A stretch of DNA of 64,000 bases, from NCBI RefSeq assembly GCF_014805625.2, contig NW_023998414.1, forward strand, positions 24,414,577 to 24,478,576, given 5' to 3'. The notes under the pieces were generated by a model. The model was not told where the DNA came from and did not search any database. It saw only the letters and a program-made list of their open reading frames with translations. This document shows positions 1 through 11,888 of this stretch, piece after piece. Numbering within the stretch: the first letter of the stretch is position 1; every line of letters begins with the position of its first letter. The translations under genes and the position numbers were made by a program. Origin of the DNA: Glossina fuscipes. Its lineage: Eukaryota; Arthropoda; Insecta; Diptera; Glossinidae.

Positions 1-118
1 GCTTATTTGCACACACAATGAAGAAAAAACTAATAATTTGTTACGATTTCTTAACCCTAACTAAACTTTACTTGAAGTAATGACCTTGAGCATTTCTCCT
101 AACTTTAAATTCATTCTA

Positions 119-1171
119 TTATTTCGAACTAATTCCAATTTTATAATGAAATTCAAATAAATTGTTGTCCCTTTTTTTTTTTTTTTTCTTGTTGTAAGAC
201 CGTGAGATCGGGAAGCGGTCGCAGTCTATGAAATGCGTGCCGATTCGGTAAGTGTTACCGACTGAGTGCTTACTATAACTATAACGACCAGAGTAAAATT
301 TACCGCATTGAGATTTGAAGCCGCGAGCATAGACTTGGTAATCGTGAGTTTTACCTACTTGGGTGCATACAATATTTACTGCATTGTTCTTCCCAAAGAA
401 ACACATTAAAAATTGGAAATATATCGAATTAAAGCGACGTACATGCATTTGAAAATTATATGTTGGAAATATTGAAAATATCTTTTTATATATTATTAAA
501 TAATAATTGCTTAGAATTACATTCGAGTCTTCCCGTTAAGCATATTAAAAAGGGTAGATATCCATATGAGCGAATGAAGAGTATAAAAGGGATGAGAACA
601 GAGGCTATGAGCGTAATTTACACAAGCAACATTCACTTCAATGTCTAGCTCCTTGATCGTGCTCCCGAGCGAGGAAAAGATAACAAATGATAGGGTGGTT
701 AGATAGTTACAAAAACATTTTATAATAAATTAATAACTAATCACTCAATAAGTCCCTAGTCTGAGCGCTATGTGACAACATTGTCGACAGGGCAATGGCA
801 TAATAGTCATCGACTATCTTGAAAAGGGATGAAAAATCAATAGTGGATATTATGTAACATTATAAAGGGCAAATTAGACCGTAGACTTATTGAATGATGC
901 GAAAAATAATGTTTTCGGCTGTCATTAGTTCAAATTTAATTGCAATGAAATGTTTTATTGCGACAGCAATAATCTTTAGCCTGCTAAACATCACATATAT
1001 ATATATATATATATATACATATATTTTAATATAGAATATTCTTAAAATGAATAAAATAACAAAATATAACAATAATTATGCTACAATTATTTTTTCCCAA
1101 GTTTTCAAACACTTACCTGCTACGTTATATGGTAATCCCGTTATCATGTTAATCTTTAGGGTTTTCAAAGA
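119..1171 (-). CDS. candidate small unknown gene, two exons visible (partial)
   Basis: I do not recognise this gene. Exon 1117-1171 is bounded on the minus strand by an acceptor (pyrimidine-rich, TTTAG) and a strong donor (CAG|GTAAGTG). It reads 18 codons plus one base and includes a Met. Exon 119-378 follows an acceptor ending TGCAG and starts in the matching phase, so the join is a Val codon. The frame then runs 86 codons to TAA at 119. Codon use is visibly more GC-rich than its surroundings up to about position 188. The peptide has three Cys (in VCTQVG, SQCGKF and DCDRF) and many Tyr, Ser and Gly. After that a 16-base A run encodes poly-Lys, and the following tail looks non-coding, so the true end may lie at the A run or in an unseen splice. 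Upstream exons are not found. It could be a decayed copy. Confidence 0.35.
379..1116. other. intron or intergenic stretch with TATA-like motifs
   Basis: This lies between the two candidate exons. It holds a good TATA-like motif on the plus strand (TATAAAAGGG, 581-590), another on the minus strand (TATATAAAAAG near 484-494), and a (TA)n run at 995-1017. No convincing transcript start or coding exon was found, so the TATA motifs may be chance matches in AT-rich DNA. Confidence 0.4.
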
Positions 1172-3020
1172 CTAAACATCAAGAAAATCCGCAATGCCCA
1201 AGTATTATTAAAATAATTTATTTATCTGGCGAGCCATTGGTCAGATGGATAAGAAGGGATTGAATTGTATCGCAATAATAAAATACGCGCGAATTGCTTT
1301 TATTTATTTGTTTATTGTATTGAAATTGCATAAAATTTAATTTTTTTATACAATTCAAGCAGAGAGCTAACGCTTTCTTAGCAACGAAGGCTCTCGGCAG
1401 TTAAATTGCCGTAAAGACCATAAAATGCCGTCTGATATTCTCACTTAATAAATAATTATGGGTAAGATTGGTATAACAAATCGAGGTCCATTTATTAAAG
1501 TCTGTACGAAAACCTCATGATTTTAATTACAAAACTAAGCCTAATCTTCTGAATTTCCTTATTGCTATCATCAGGACTGACAAGTTCAAAAATCAGATGA
1601 GTCTTTGAAGAAAACGAAAATTGTTATTTCTTTTCCTTTGCTTTATATAATCACTTCGCTTCATTTTCGCTGCTACCATTCACACTAAACGAATGAAGCA
1701 AAAAGAAAAGAAACAAATTTCCGTTTGTTCGAACCAAATTTTTGTCTAAATAATAAAAATGCCAGAAGCTCTATGTAAATCCAAAGGGTGAGTGAGCATA
1801 TCTGTCGTAAACATATTTTTTTGTAAAGTCTCGAAAAAAAAACCAAACCATCCGTTTGAAAAATGTAAGCAAACGCTATCAGTGCAAAAACCCGAAAAAA
1901 CAGTTATGAGCTCAATTAACTGAAGCGCCGTACACAATGAGTGCATACGCACGACGCATCATTCACTCAAATGCCAAAAGTAATGATTTGATTGTACGTT
2001 CGTTCGTATTAAGAAAATATTTCATATAATGTGTAATGGGCGGTATATAAACGTGAAGGACAGGTGCATACATGAGCGTATGCAATAATGACGTGTATGT
2101 GACGTCTATGTTAGTGCCATAGTTGAAATACTTGCAACGAATTATATGCCTTAGCAGAGAAATTTAAGTACAGAGAGACATCCATCAAAATTTTCAATAC
2201 TCAAGGTCTTTTCGATCTATTCGCTATCAATGACAGTTACCGTAACAGGAACGCCATTAATTAGCGATCATTGGATTGCTTGCTCTTACTCTATTTCATT
2301 ATTATATGCTAAGCCAATTATGATAGACTTTGTTTATGCGGAAAGACCTAGGATTCTTATTTAAAAGTGATTCCGAAACAATCTAAGCTTGTCTAGCCGT
2401 TAGATGCCTGTCCATGTGTTCTTATGTCTTCAGTTTACAATTTTTGAAATATTTTGATGAAATTTCATACATTGATGCTTCCTGGCTTGAGCATGGACCT
2501 TGTTAAAAATCCTTTAGATTGGACCACTTTTTCGGCGTAAGAAAAAAAAATTAAATAAAAAATTTCCCAACAAAAATCGCGGAGTAATATTGCTTTGGCG
2601 TTTCGGGCAAGTTTAAGATTTAATTTTTAATATTTCGTAACGAAAATTGATCCACGCCAATAATTTGAAATAGAAATCAATTTTGCAATATTTGAATTAT
2701 GTAAGTAGGTAAGTATGTTACGTCCCATTCCATATAAAAATTTTCATGAATGAAAAGCCTTTAAAGTAAAGGTTTAATTTCTAATATTTTATGAACAAAA
2801 TTGAGCCCTAGTAATAATACATTACACGACATTAACGTTAACCGTAGGAAATTTGGATCACAAAGCTTCCTATGAAAATTAAGCCCTTGTGCGATGTTTA
2901 TAGTTTTTTTTAGAAGAGAAACAGGTGAAACGACACCAGAAGAAATACAACAAAATCTTTAACCAAAAAAATTTAATTCGATAAATTTGGATCGCATCAA
3001 TCGACGTTTTAGACATCCTC

Positions 3021-3172
3021 GAGTAAGGGAACTTTCATGAGTAGTGTGCCTTTACGTGAAAATAATGAAAAGTAATAAGTTTTAGTGTATTATCACGAAA
3101 ATGACTGAACAAGTGTTTACGGCAAAGTAGTGTAGGGTATTCAATGGCCGCCTTATCCGACTATAATGTTTT
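3021..3172 (+). repeat. dispersed repeat, hairpin-end fragment
   Basis: The segment with GTGTAGGGTATT followed by a short imperfect hairpin (GGCCGCCTTATCCGACT) and TATAATGTTTTTAT is closely matched at 7021-7114. It is matched in inverted orientation at 11889-11937, 50129-50171 and 50250-50290. The preceding phrase TTTTAGTGYATTATCACGAA is shared with the copy at 7021. Such a hairpin near one end recalls Helitron-type elements of flies, but the terminal motif was not established. Confidence 0.6.
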
Positions 3173-4282
3173 TATTTGACTCCACACAAAAAAATTCTGT
3201 TAAATTGATATTACGCTACACTGTATCAAACATACATGTGTTTGTAACGTATATACGCATATACAGTAGTCCAATGAAGTTTACATACAGCGCGGACTAT
3301 TAAGACTTCTCTTTTTAAAAACTCTTTTTAATGGCTTGAAGGTCAAAAATTTGATTCCTTCAATGCGAATATGTAGGCAAGCAGTAGTAGATTTAGTTAA
3401 TTTTAACCACAAATGAAATAAATATTAAACTACCTGTCAAACGAACCGCATGTACACACACACTTCTTTTGTGATGTTTTTTGAGCGGATACGAAGATAA
3501 GAAGCAGCATATTATTAAAACCTACTATTCGGTCCTAATATGCTTTCTGCTTAATAACGTCCTTTAATATAATGTTTTGACATATTTTGCATAATTTGTC
3601 TTGTGTGGGAAACAGGGATCTTACTCTATTCCCTTGTAGTTTGTTTTTCCGGCCTAAGAGCGACAGGATTGAGTATTTTCGCATTTTGCGGTCAAATTTA
3701 TTCCAGATATTTTGGATGAGGTTCATACCCTGGGGGTTTGTGGAAGAGAGTGAAGCACTTTGAGGCAATTATATAAGAATCATGCTGAAATTAGGCAGAA
3801 CTAATGCTTCAGTGTCCTGAAAAAATCCTCCACCAATTTTCAGACTCCATTGGCCCAATGCATAGCAAAGTATAACAAGACCATTGCAATCTCACCGTAA
3901 GCCGTTGGATAGAAGAACGTGATATGAACCTAAGACAGCAAGTTGCCAGGGAAAACGACCAATTCTTCGTGGAATGAGGCTTAGAAATGTCTTTTTCCTG
4001 CCTTAAATATAAATAATAATATATCCCTTTCTCATTTAATGCATTTGTGTACACACATAAAATAATTGTAATGAATAGATGCATAAATGAATATAAACTT
4101 CAGGCATTAAAAGTTCATCCTCAATCCAAAGTTATGCAATTTGATTTGTTCTCCATATTTTCGATAAGGGTAAGCTGTCGGAACAAGAATCTTGAATTTT
4201 TTTACGAAAAACCCAGACATCTATTTTCACTGCAGTGAACATCCTTCCAAGTCTTCAATTTAATGCTTTCTGATAATAGAAC

Positions 4283-4810
4283 AAATAATTATTCGGGTGG
4301 GGCCGAATCTCGCACACCCACCACCATTAAAATCTCTGTCGCCTCATGTTTTTATTGATTATCATAAAAAAATGATTGGCGATATACTCCACCATTAATT
4401 TAAAATTAGCACACTTAGCTTTTCGCATTCTACTCTCCAAGCGGTTCTATTTGAAATCCTTATGGACGGTATCTTTAAAAAAAAGCTATATCTCCCATGT
4501 GGTAATGCCCGCCACAAGTAATTTCGAATTAACGCACTTGCCTTGTTGCCTTCTACTCTGCAAGTTCTTTTATTTGATACCCGGACTTGCGTTCCGACTT
4601 CGTGCTTCGCTACCGGCTTGTCCTCTAACTAATTTAATCCATTTTCAATGCCCACCTTGAGGTCGATATGTTCACTGTTGCGACCAGGAGAGTATCAGCA
4701 ATACTCATCATTCAAACACAGAGACGAACGGACGGACAGACACAGCTTAATCATTTCAGAATTTCAAGCTGATCAAAAATATATCTATATTACTTTTGAC
4801 AAAATCAGCC
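4283..4810 (-). repeat. dispersed fly repeat with GACR (GTCY) run and internal 125-bp tandem
   Basis: It begins with the phrase GGCCGAATCTCGCACACCC, also found diverged at about 40340. It ends with a GAC-rich run (ACGGACGGACAGACAC, about 4728-4743) and the downstream phrase GCTGATCAAAAATATAT. GTCY runs next to a conserved core are typical of mini-me/DINE-like repeats of Diptera. Inside, about 4389-4510 and 4513-4640 are similar to each other at a spacing near 125 bp. Confidence 0.65.
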
Positions 4811-5880
4811 CACCCCATCCCATTCCACCCCTCCCACATAATTGGAACAGGATGCTTTTAACACTCGTTCATTAGACTTTTCATAGGGATAGATTAAAGT
4901 TTTTTTTTTTTTTTTTAATTTAAAAAAAAATATTTGGTGCGGAAATGCTTGGTCAATATGTTTAGAGAGTTTTTATAAAAGCAAATAATTTCTTTTAATG
5001 TTCGCTAACAAAAACAAAAAACGAAATGATAAATTTCAGTATCGTAATGATCGGCGCCATCAAAATAAACGAGATTAATGAAAAAAAATTCCCCGGCAAA
5101 GGAAGATAGTGAAAATCCACCATATAAGGAAATTAACTGTAAAAAAACGCGAACCAATGGTAGTGTATAGCGTTTATATGTAAGAAATATTTACATATAT
5201 GTTTTTAATGGCGACAATTTTAATGCAAATGCAAAAACGAATGAAGGAAAATCCAACGCAATCGGAAAGAACGCTTAACGCTTATATATATAAAAAAATT
5301 TCCAAGGAATAACATGTTACGCTTGAAACGATGTTTCTTCGCTGTTTGAGATGTGCGTACTCAGTTATTACATAAGAAAGCGTCTAATTGAGTTGACATA
5401 CCGAGTTGAGTTTATCCGCGATTTGTTCGACTAAAAGAAAAAAAAAAAGGAAAAATAAAGCGTTAAGTAAAAACTATTTAATAAATTCTATTCAATTTGT
5501 TAACATTTCATTTGTTTCCATTGCCTTCCTTGCATTCCTTTACAGAGTGGCGATCCTGTTGCGAGACAGCGTTATAACAAAATCGGAATCACAGATTACG
5601 GAAAACATAAGCATCGTTGAAACAATTATTTCAACTTTTTTTTATTATCGAGCCTTGGTTCGATTCATTCAATCGCACTACCGCTGGCATATTAATTATA
5701 ACCAAAATTCGGAGATCGTAAACGAGAAGTTTAAGACAGGCATACTGTAAATCAACTTCACTCAAACAACAGCATCGTCATATGTGAATGCGAATAAATC
5801 GTTTAGTAGAAGCATTGGGAAAAAGAGAAGTTAATCGAGAAACAATAGTGGTATAGACGCTACCTTGGATTCCGAATCAG

Positions 5881-6732
5881 ATGGAGGAGCAAAATAATAA
5901 TTATCACCTTTTGTCGTCTCGCTGTTTGCTATCAACGCTTCACTTGGTCGACAATTCGCCAAATAATCATAAATCTCCGGCTTGCGGTATTGCGCCAAAG
6001 GACGAACCAGATATTAAATATGATGAAGAGAAAACCGGCATTCGAACTATATATCCGGAAGGGTTTAATGCGTCGTCCATGCATAAAGATTCCATCACGT
6101 CTAATTTGACTGGGAGGGCGCAAGGAGATAGCGGTGTCGCAGATCCATTGCAGTTTCCACTGCAGGCCACTGTTATGCCATCTTCTCAGACCGATCATAT
6201 GCAATCGACTTGTGAAGATAATGAAAACTCTAACACTAGACAAGAATTCAAGCTAATATCCGCACCATTTCTTACACCAGACTCAATTCCAACTACTGTG
6301 GCCGATTGCTACAATCACCCTGGTACAGAAATTAACAATTGCGATGAAAACCTAATGCAACTACGGCAAGCCAATCATCATGACAGTGATAATAGCGATT
6401 TGCCATTGACGTCATCGAATGACGTAACTGCGGGTGATTCGATTGTGGGTACCGATGATCCTATGTTTACCGCGGTCAGTAATTGGTTAGGTACTTCGAA
6501 TTCTGCTCAATGGGAGTTATCGTTGATCGAAACAAATTCCATCACTCAAAGCGTAAGTCCTACACACTTCTCACACTCCCCTACAAAAAGGTATTCAAAC
6601 GCTAGCGCTTGCGCAACCTCACTTAAGCAAAATCCAGTTTCAGCTTCAATGCCTGCTGCTATGGCACGTCCTATCCTAACAATATCGCCCATTATTGCGC
6701 ATTTTCTTGAAAGCAAAGTCCTCCACCAACGA
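5881..6732 (+). CDS. ovo-like gene, exon 1
   Basis: 284 codons, ending at CAACGA|GTAAGTAT. The exon encodes an acidic, Ser/Thr/Asn-rich region without recognised domain; it probably acts as a regulatory or activation region (inference). Clusters such as SVSPTHFSHSPTK look like phosphorylation-prone sequence. A perfect TGACGTCA occurs within the coding sequence (6408-6415) and is probably incidental. Confidence 0.8.
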
Positions 6733-9412
6733 GTAAGTATACAATGCGAATATGTTGTTGTTGTTTCGTTGTTACTTTTTTTTTTTGGCTAAATTCATTA
6801 CCAAAACTGCCTCATCAATGCTTTGTTTCATTTGTAATAATAAGTATACATTTACTATTGATCACTGTAAGAGTTTCTGAGTCGATTTACCCATGTCCGT
6901 CTTGTTAACGAAATTCTATATGAACATAAACTGTACCGAATTTCTAACATCTATGTCAATTGATTGGACCTAACTCTGTAGAAGACTTATAGTGTACTTT
7001 TTATATAGAAATAATGCACAAATTTTAGTGCATTATCACGAAAATGAACGAATACTTGAGAGAAATAGTAGGTAAGGTATTTAATGACAGGCCCTACACA
7101 CGACTACAATGTTTTTATATCTTTCAATATAGAAAGTTTTTTGCCCAAATTTAAGGCAACTCTAAGGCAACTAATGTTATTATAAGGTAAATAAGAATAA
7201 AGAATTTATGATCGGTTCATGATCAGAAATCAACAAACATAAACATTTTCTGTGATATTTGTATGCAAGTTCTTCGATAAATATTCGAACTTTGAGATTC
7301 CTATACCAACATTAATTAGATCCTTTTCTTAATTACCTATCAATGCAAATGCCATAGTTAGTTAGTTGAGAAATTATTCCGTTTAATGTTAGTTGAATGG
7401 AAGACATTTTTTCAAAATAGGAATTATTTTTAACAAAAGTATTTATATTTGAATCGATTGCACATACATTATCATATTCATAGTGTCTACTAAATTTTCC
7501 TTCTTTCTACTTAAGTTAGCGGAAGAAAAATAACCTTAAAATATCTCTCAGAGAGAAGAAATATTTATTTATGTGAAATTTTGAAGAATTTTTCTCTCAC
7601 GTTAATTACTTTGTACAATTTTTATATTCTTGCTGGCATTTTTGAGCTTTCAAGGTTACGATTTGAAGCGTAGCCGTTCAATCATAGGTTCTCAGCCCAA
7701 ATAACGCATACAAAATCTATCAGCGGAGTATTTCTACATATAATATGAATTTTGCTATTGTAGTCTAAATAACCTAGATCTTGTAAATAGAGCCGAAAAG
7801 AGCCGATAGGATAGGAGAGAGTCGACGAGCTGAATCGTGATTTTCAAATGAGTCAATCAATCGATCAATCAATCAACCAATGCTTGTGAGCGATAATAGC
7901 TATTTTATATCATTGCTTTTAGATGTTGAATCCTTCAACGCTTAAAAATATTTTTATTCTGGCTAAAGATAAGTATTCATAATTTTCTTAATATTAATGA
8001 TAAATTTGGGCATTTCACCATAATGCTACTACTTATGTTTAATGTACATCATTTTGATTTGACTCCGCGTGTCATTTGCATTTTATTTAATTCTTTTCTA
8101 TTTTTTACATTTTAAGTAATTCGTATAGATGGCGTGTGGATACACTACACATCTGGGCTGTGTCCATTTATGCATCCCTTTCTTTTCACGTCCTTCATGT
8201 CCGGTAGCAAAGAATTGATATATTTATACATAGGCATTCTGTTGATAGACATTAAAAATTTCAATCTCGAACAGTTTCTTGCCTTCAATTTGTGTATGAC
8301 ATTAGCCAAGTATTAGATGGTTTGGAATTCGTGTATCCAACAAAATTAAATAAGAGTTAAGTGTAATTAAAATTCCATATCCCCATCTAAAGGGATGCAA
8401 CAGAATATTTATTTCGTCCTAATTTAAACTAAGCTCCAAAAATGAGCTATGAAAATGGAGAAAATGTACCTTACATGAGAAAAACACTCAAAAGGTGAAT
8501 TCCACATTGACTTGCCATCTGATATCTTAAGAAGTCATTTTAACACATCTACAGATACTAAAAATTGAAAAAAAAGGTTCATTAATAAAAATAGCAGTCA
8601 GTATAGTTTCTCGTACTTTTCAATTTCACTTTCTTTATTTTCTAACTACTACTAAGCCCATAAAAGTCAAAATTCATATATATGGATATATATATATATA
8701 TCAAATAGGTTTTCAAAAAAAAAAAAGAAAAAAAAAAAATTTCTTCTTATGCACTTCATTGGCATCTATCTACTACATTTCAGTTGAACCTGCCATCCGA
8801 AATGCAACTAGAATTTATTAATGATGGCCATGGCATTAAAAATCCTTTAATCATTGAAAATAGTCGTCGACGTTATCGTAAACGTACCAGCGGAACGAAT
8901 AGTAACAACGGTAACAATGAAATTGAAAATAACAGCAATAATGGCGCGAAATTTGTTTGCGGGATTTGCTTAAAAGCACTATCTTCGAATAGTGCACTTA
9001 ATCGTCACGCGTGGTGTCATTCTCCTATGAAGCGTTATTTATGCACATTTTGCATTAAAGGTTTCAATGACGCACACGATTTGAAACGCCATACTCGCAC
9101 GCATACGAATGTTCGACCATACAAGTGTAATTTATGTAAAAAGAGCTTCACGCAGAGAGCCGTAATGGAAAAGCATTGCTTACACGTGCATGGAATGCAA
9201 TCCAGTTATGTCCTCAATTATCGACAAACTAAGGTTGGTAGATATTTTTTTTTTATGTTTCTCAATTTTTTGCAAAACTTTAGATTTCATTTCATTTCCA
9301 GTTGCATGTCTGTGAACTATGCGGTCATACTACATACGAATCTGAAATTCATTATCAACATCTTAAAGAGAATCATCCATACTCAACGCTTTTGCGTAAA
9401 CTTTCAAATTGA
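5881..9412 (+). CDS. Ovo-like C2H2 zinc-finger transcription factor (divergent ovo/shavenbaby paralogue)
   Basis: Three exons (5881-6732, 8784-9233, 9302-9412), all joined in phase 0, give 470 residues. The start is the first ATG after an in-frame TAG 27 bases upstream. The C-terminal part has four C2H2 fingers: Cys343/346-His359/363, Cys371/374-His387/391, Cys399/402-His415/420 and Cys438/441-His454/459. Fingers 2 and 3 carry the hallmark Ovo sequence (RYLCTFC.KGFND, DLKRHTRTHT.VRPYKCNLC). Finger 4 has CELCGHTTYE, and its splice position matches the ovo family as I know it. Finger 1 and the linker after finger 3 are diverged. The 340 residues before the fingers are Ser/Thr/Asn-rich with no recognised domain and no SNAG-like start. 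Animal Ovo proteins are DNA-binding regulators of epidermis and germ line; a similar nuclear role is inferred. It converges on sdt. The usual ovo gene is longer and more conserved, so I read this as a paralogue. Confidence 0.85.
6733..8783 (+). other. intron 1 of ovo-like gene
   Basis: Bounded by GTAAGT and TTTCAG. It contains a copy of the hairpin-end dispersed repeat (7021-7114), a (CAAT)n-like stretch at 7854-7881, and poly-A/TA runs at 8680-8740 just before the acceptor. No additional coding exon was recognised. Confidence 0.7.
7021..7114 (+). repeat. dispersed repeat, hairpin-end fragment
   Basis: It shares TTTTAGTG.ATTATCACGAA and the end CGACTACAATGTTTTTAT with 3021-3172. The copies are diverged, so the insertion is old. 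Confidence 0.6.
8784..9233 (+). CDS. ovo-like gene, exon 2 (zinc fingers 1-3)
   Basis: 150 codons between TTTCAG and AAG|GTTGGT. It encodes a basic stretch (RRRYRKR) that may serve as a nuclear localisation signal, an Asn-rich linker, and fingers 1-3. Confidence 0.85.
9302..9412 (+). CDS. ovo-like gene, exon 3 (zinc finger 4 and C terminus)
   Basis: 36 codons plus TGA, after a 68-base intron (9234-9301) that ends TTTCCAG. It encodes the degenerate last finger (CELCGHTT...HYQHLKENH) and a short tail. Confidence 0.85.
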   Translation: MHVCELCGHTTYESEIHYQHLKENHPYSTLLRKLSN

Positions 9413-9514
9413 CCAACTCATAATTTGTCAAAAAAAATTACAAGCATAAATGCCGTTGCCAGACATAAGCATGAAAGTATTTCGTTTTTCTCCGATACTC
9501 TTAAGCCTTTAAAA

Positions 9515-9520
9515 AATAAA
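9515..9520 (+). promoter_or_regulatory. polyadenylation signal AATAAA of ovo-like gene
   Basis: AATAAA lies 103 bases after the stop codon, with a T-rich stretch after it. A cleavage site near 9535-9550 is inferred. Confidence 0.55.
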
Positions 9521-9763
9521 AATCCATAGATTATTTTTGGAAAAGTTTTTATTTTATTTATTTATAAATTTTTTTTTTTTTTTTTCTAGAAAGGATTGAA
9601 TGTGTGAATATGTTTTTTATTTTTTATACATTATATGTGTATATATTTTAAAAATACTTTTTTCTAAAATAGAATTTCGACGTATATGCGAATTTGGAGT
9701 TGGGAAAAAAATCATTTTCTTTAATGTGTTTCTAAGATTAAATAATTTTTTTATATGTTTTTT

Positions 9764-9990
9764 ATACCCATCATCGAACGACTCGGGGTATATACTTTTG
9801 GTCAAAATGTTTGCAACGTCCAGAAGGTATCCGTAGAGACCCCGGTAAAGGATATAGCACGAAATACTGAATCGATTTAGGCATGTCTGTCTATCCGTTC
9901 GTCTGTTTTAAACATTCGCCCGGCCTCAAAAATTAAGCTATCGCTTTTGAATTTGACAAAAACTTTGAAAGTTCTTCCATGCAGACTCGT
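9764..9990 (+). repeat. mini-me/DINE-like dispersed repeat
   Basis: It begins with TATACCCATCATCGAACGAC and the phrase TATACTTTTGGTCAAAATG, then CGATTTAGGCATGTCTGTCTATCCGTTC with a GTCY-type run. This is the arrangement of the mini-me repeats of Diptera. A second, weaker piece follows at 10255-10345 (TGTTCGTCCGTATGTC). Confidence 0.65.
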
Positions 9991-11888
9991 GGGCCAAATC
10001 GGTAATAAGACGCGTCCATAGGTCCCTTTTGTTTTTCAAACGGAATGAAAAATTGCATTTTTTTTTTCATTGCTCATAAACAATAGCACGTAAGTTTGCC
10101 AAAATTTGAACATATAGTCGATGCTGTAGCGCTTTACAAAAATGGAAACAATGGAGCACATCTATCCGATATTATAGTGTATCGAAATTTTCTTTTATTT
10201 TTTTTTTTTCCAATTAAGCAACAAAAACAAGCTTCAGCAACCTCACAAAATATATAAATTCTAGATTAACATCAAATTCTGAATTAATTTAAGCATGTTC
10301 GTCCGTATGTCTAATGCGTATTGTAAACATTCCCTATGCGGACAAAATTATAAAAATTAGTTTTTTTTTCAATTCCAAAAAACGAAACTTTTCGATATAA
10401 GAGTTCTGAAAAAAAGGAGTAAAATTTTATGAGGTAAAAAAGTTTAATTTTTAATACTTTATGACAAAAATAATTGAAGAATAACAAGATCTGTGATCAA
10501 GAATATTAAATTTCCGAAATTGACGCGAGGAAATGTCATCAGTCTTCAGCCAGGCAAAGCGCCTACTATCGTTGTTTTCAAATCACTTTTTCGCTAGTCT
10601 TCATATACCTTAAACGCATTTCTCCGCATTTCTGACGACTTGACCGAAAACACATTCACTAATTATTAAATTAATGATGGAAGGAAGACTTTCGATCACC
10701 TACAAGTCATTCATTGTTTATAGATATGATATATTGATTAAGGAAAATTCTTGCATGCAAAGAGAAATATGTCTTGCAGACTGACGTCAGTCACTAGAAA
10801 AGCTCGAATTTTTCAAAAAAAAAAAAAATCTTTACTTAATCTTTATTTTGATTTTAGTTCGTTGCTTCGCTTTATAAAACCTCTTTACCAAGTTTATCGC
10901 TTCCCGCTTCTTCCATCTTATTCAGTATGTTCTCAAGAAAAAAACAAAAAACGGGCTTCAAATCTTGACCTTTCAAGTATTCAAATTGTCTTCCACATTT
11001 GCCTCACAGATTTCCAATCAGCTGCATAATCAATAAGAAACTTAACAACTTCTGTTCAATACGCTATAGCTCCGCAAAACTTATATGAAGTACTTTATTT
11101 TCAAATGAATTAATAATTTCAATAATAATTCCAAGTTTTTCTTTTAACGAACCAAAGTAAAAAAAAGGAGAAAAACCGGGAACGATGCCGCTAAATTGGG
11201 CTTAGATTGTTTTCGTTGATACTAAAAATCGTCCAATGTTGATAACATTGAATCAAACAGACAACAGATTCCCCCCAACAGATTTTTGGGAATATTTTAT
11301 ACTTTTCAAATTTCCCCTTGAAAGGCATTAGTACAGTTAACGGCCACAAGGTGGCGCTCATGTACGAAGACAAAAGTTGAAATACACAAACTTTACTGAT
11401 GTGAAGTTATCCCGCTGTACACAGCTCACATTTTTGTCTTTGCTAAATAATGGGTTATCTTCATAATTGGTTCGCGTCTCCACTACACGAATTGATAATT
11501 GAACGATATTGATAGAATAACAAAAGAATGAGAAAAGTTAAACAAAAATAGAAAAGATCAGCGTAAATAAAAAAAGGAAATCATTCTTGATATTATAAAA
11601 ATAAATAAAAAAGAAAATCATTTTTACTATTTGCCATATAGTGTGTACGCATAAAATTGACGAAAAGTTACAATATACAAAGTGAGTTATAAAAAAAAAA
11701 AAATTTTAGCGAATTGATTCAAGTGCAGCTGTTCGATATGTTTTAAATGACGCTAAAGCGTACCATTTAGAAAGTGTTTATTAATCCAATTGGAATTAAA
11801 GTTATATCGTTGACTGTGGACATCTTAGTAAACCGAAAGAGTTAGACAATAGTTGAAATTACGTTGAAATCAAATTTAACAATTAAGA
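9991..11888. other. intergenic, no gene recognised
   Basis: It holds a second mini-me-like fragment (10255-10345), a perfect 14-base palindrome centred on a CRE core (10779-10792), and A/T runs. Nothing else stands out. Confidence 0.6.

Larger units (their letters stand above)
1172..5880. other. intergenic region rich in small dispersed repeats
   Basis: No convincing gene. It contains diverged pieces of the dispersed repeat family seen across the window: a body fragment about 2520-2900, a hairpin-end fragment 3021-3172, and a longer copy 4283-4810. The stretch from about 5400 to 5880 lies just upstream of the ovo-like start codon and probably includes its 5' UTR. No TATA box is obvious there. 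An Inr-like TCAGTT occurs at 5361-5366. Confidence 0.6.

Noticed and set aside
5406..5750. 114-codon frame upstream of the ovo-like gene
   Set aside because: Begins with a non-ATG codon and has low-complexity Lys and Ile/Tyr-rich sequence; it is more likely 5' UTR or spacer.
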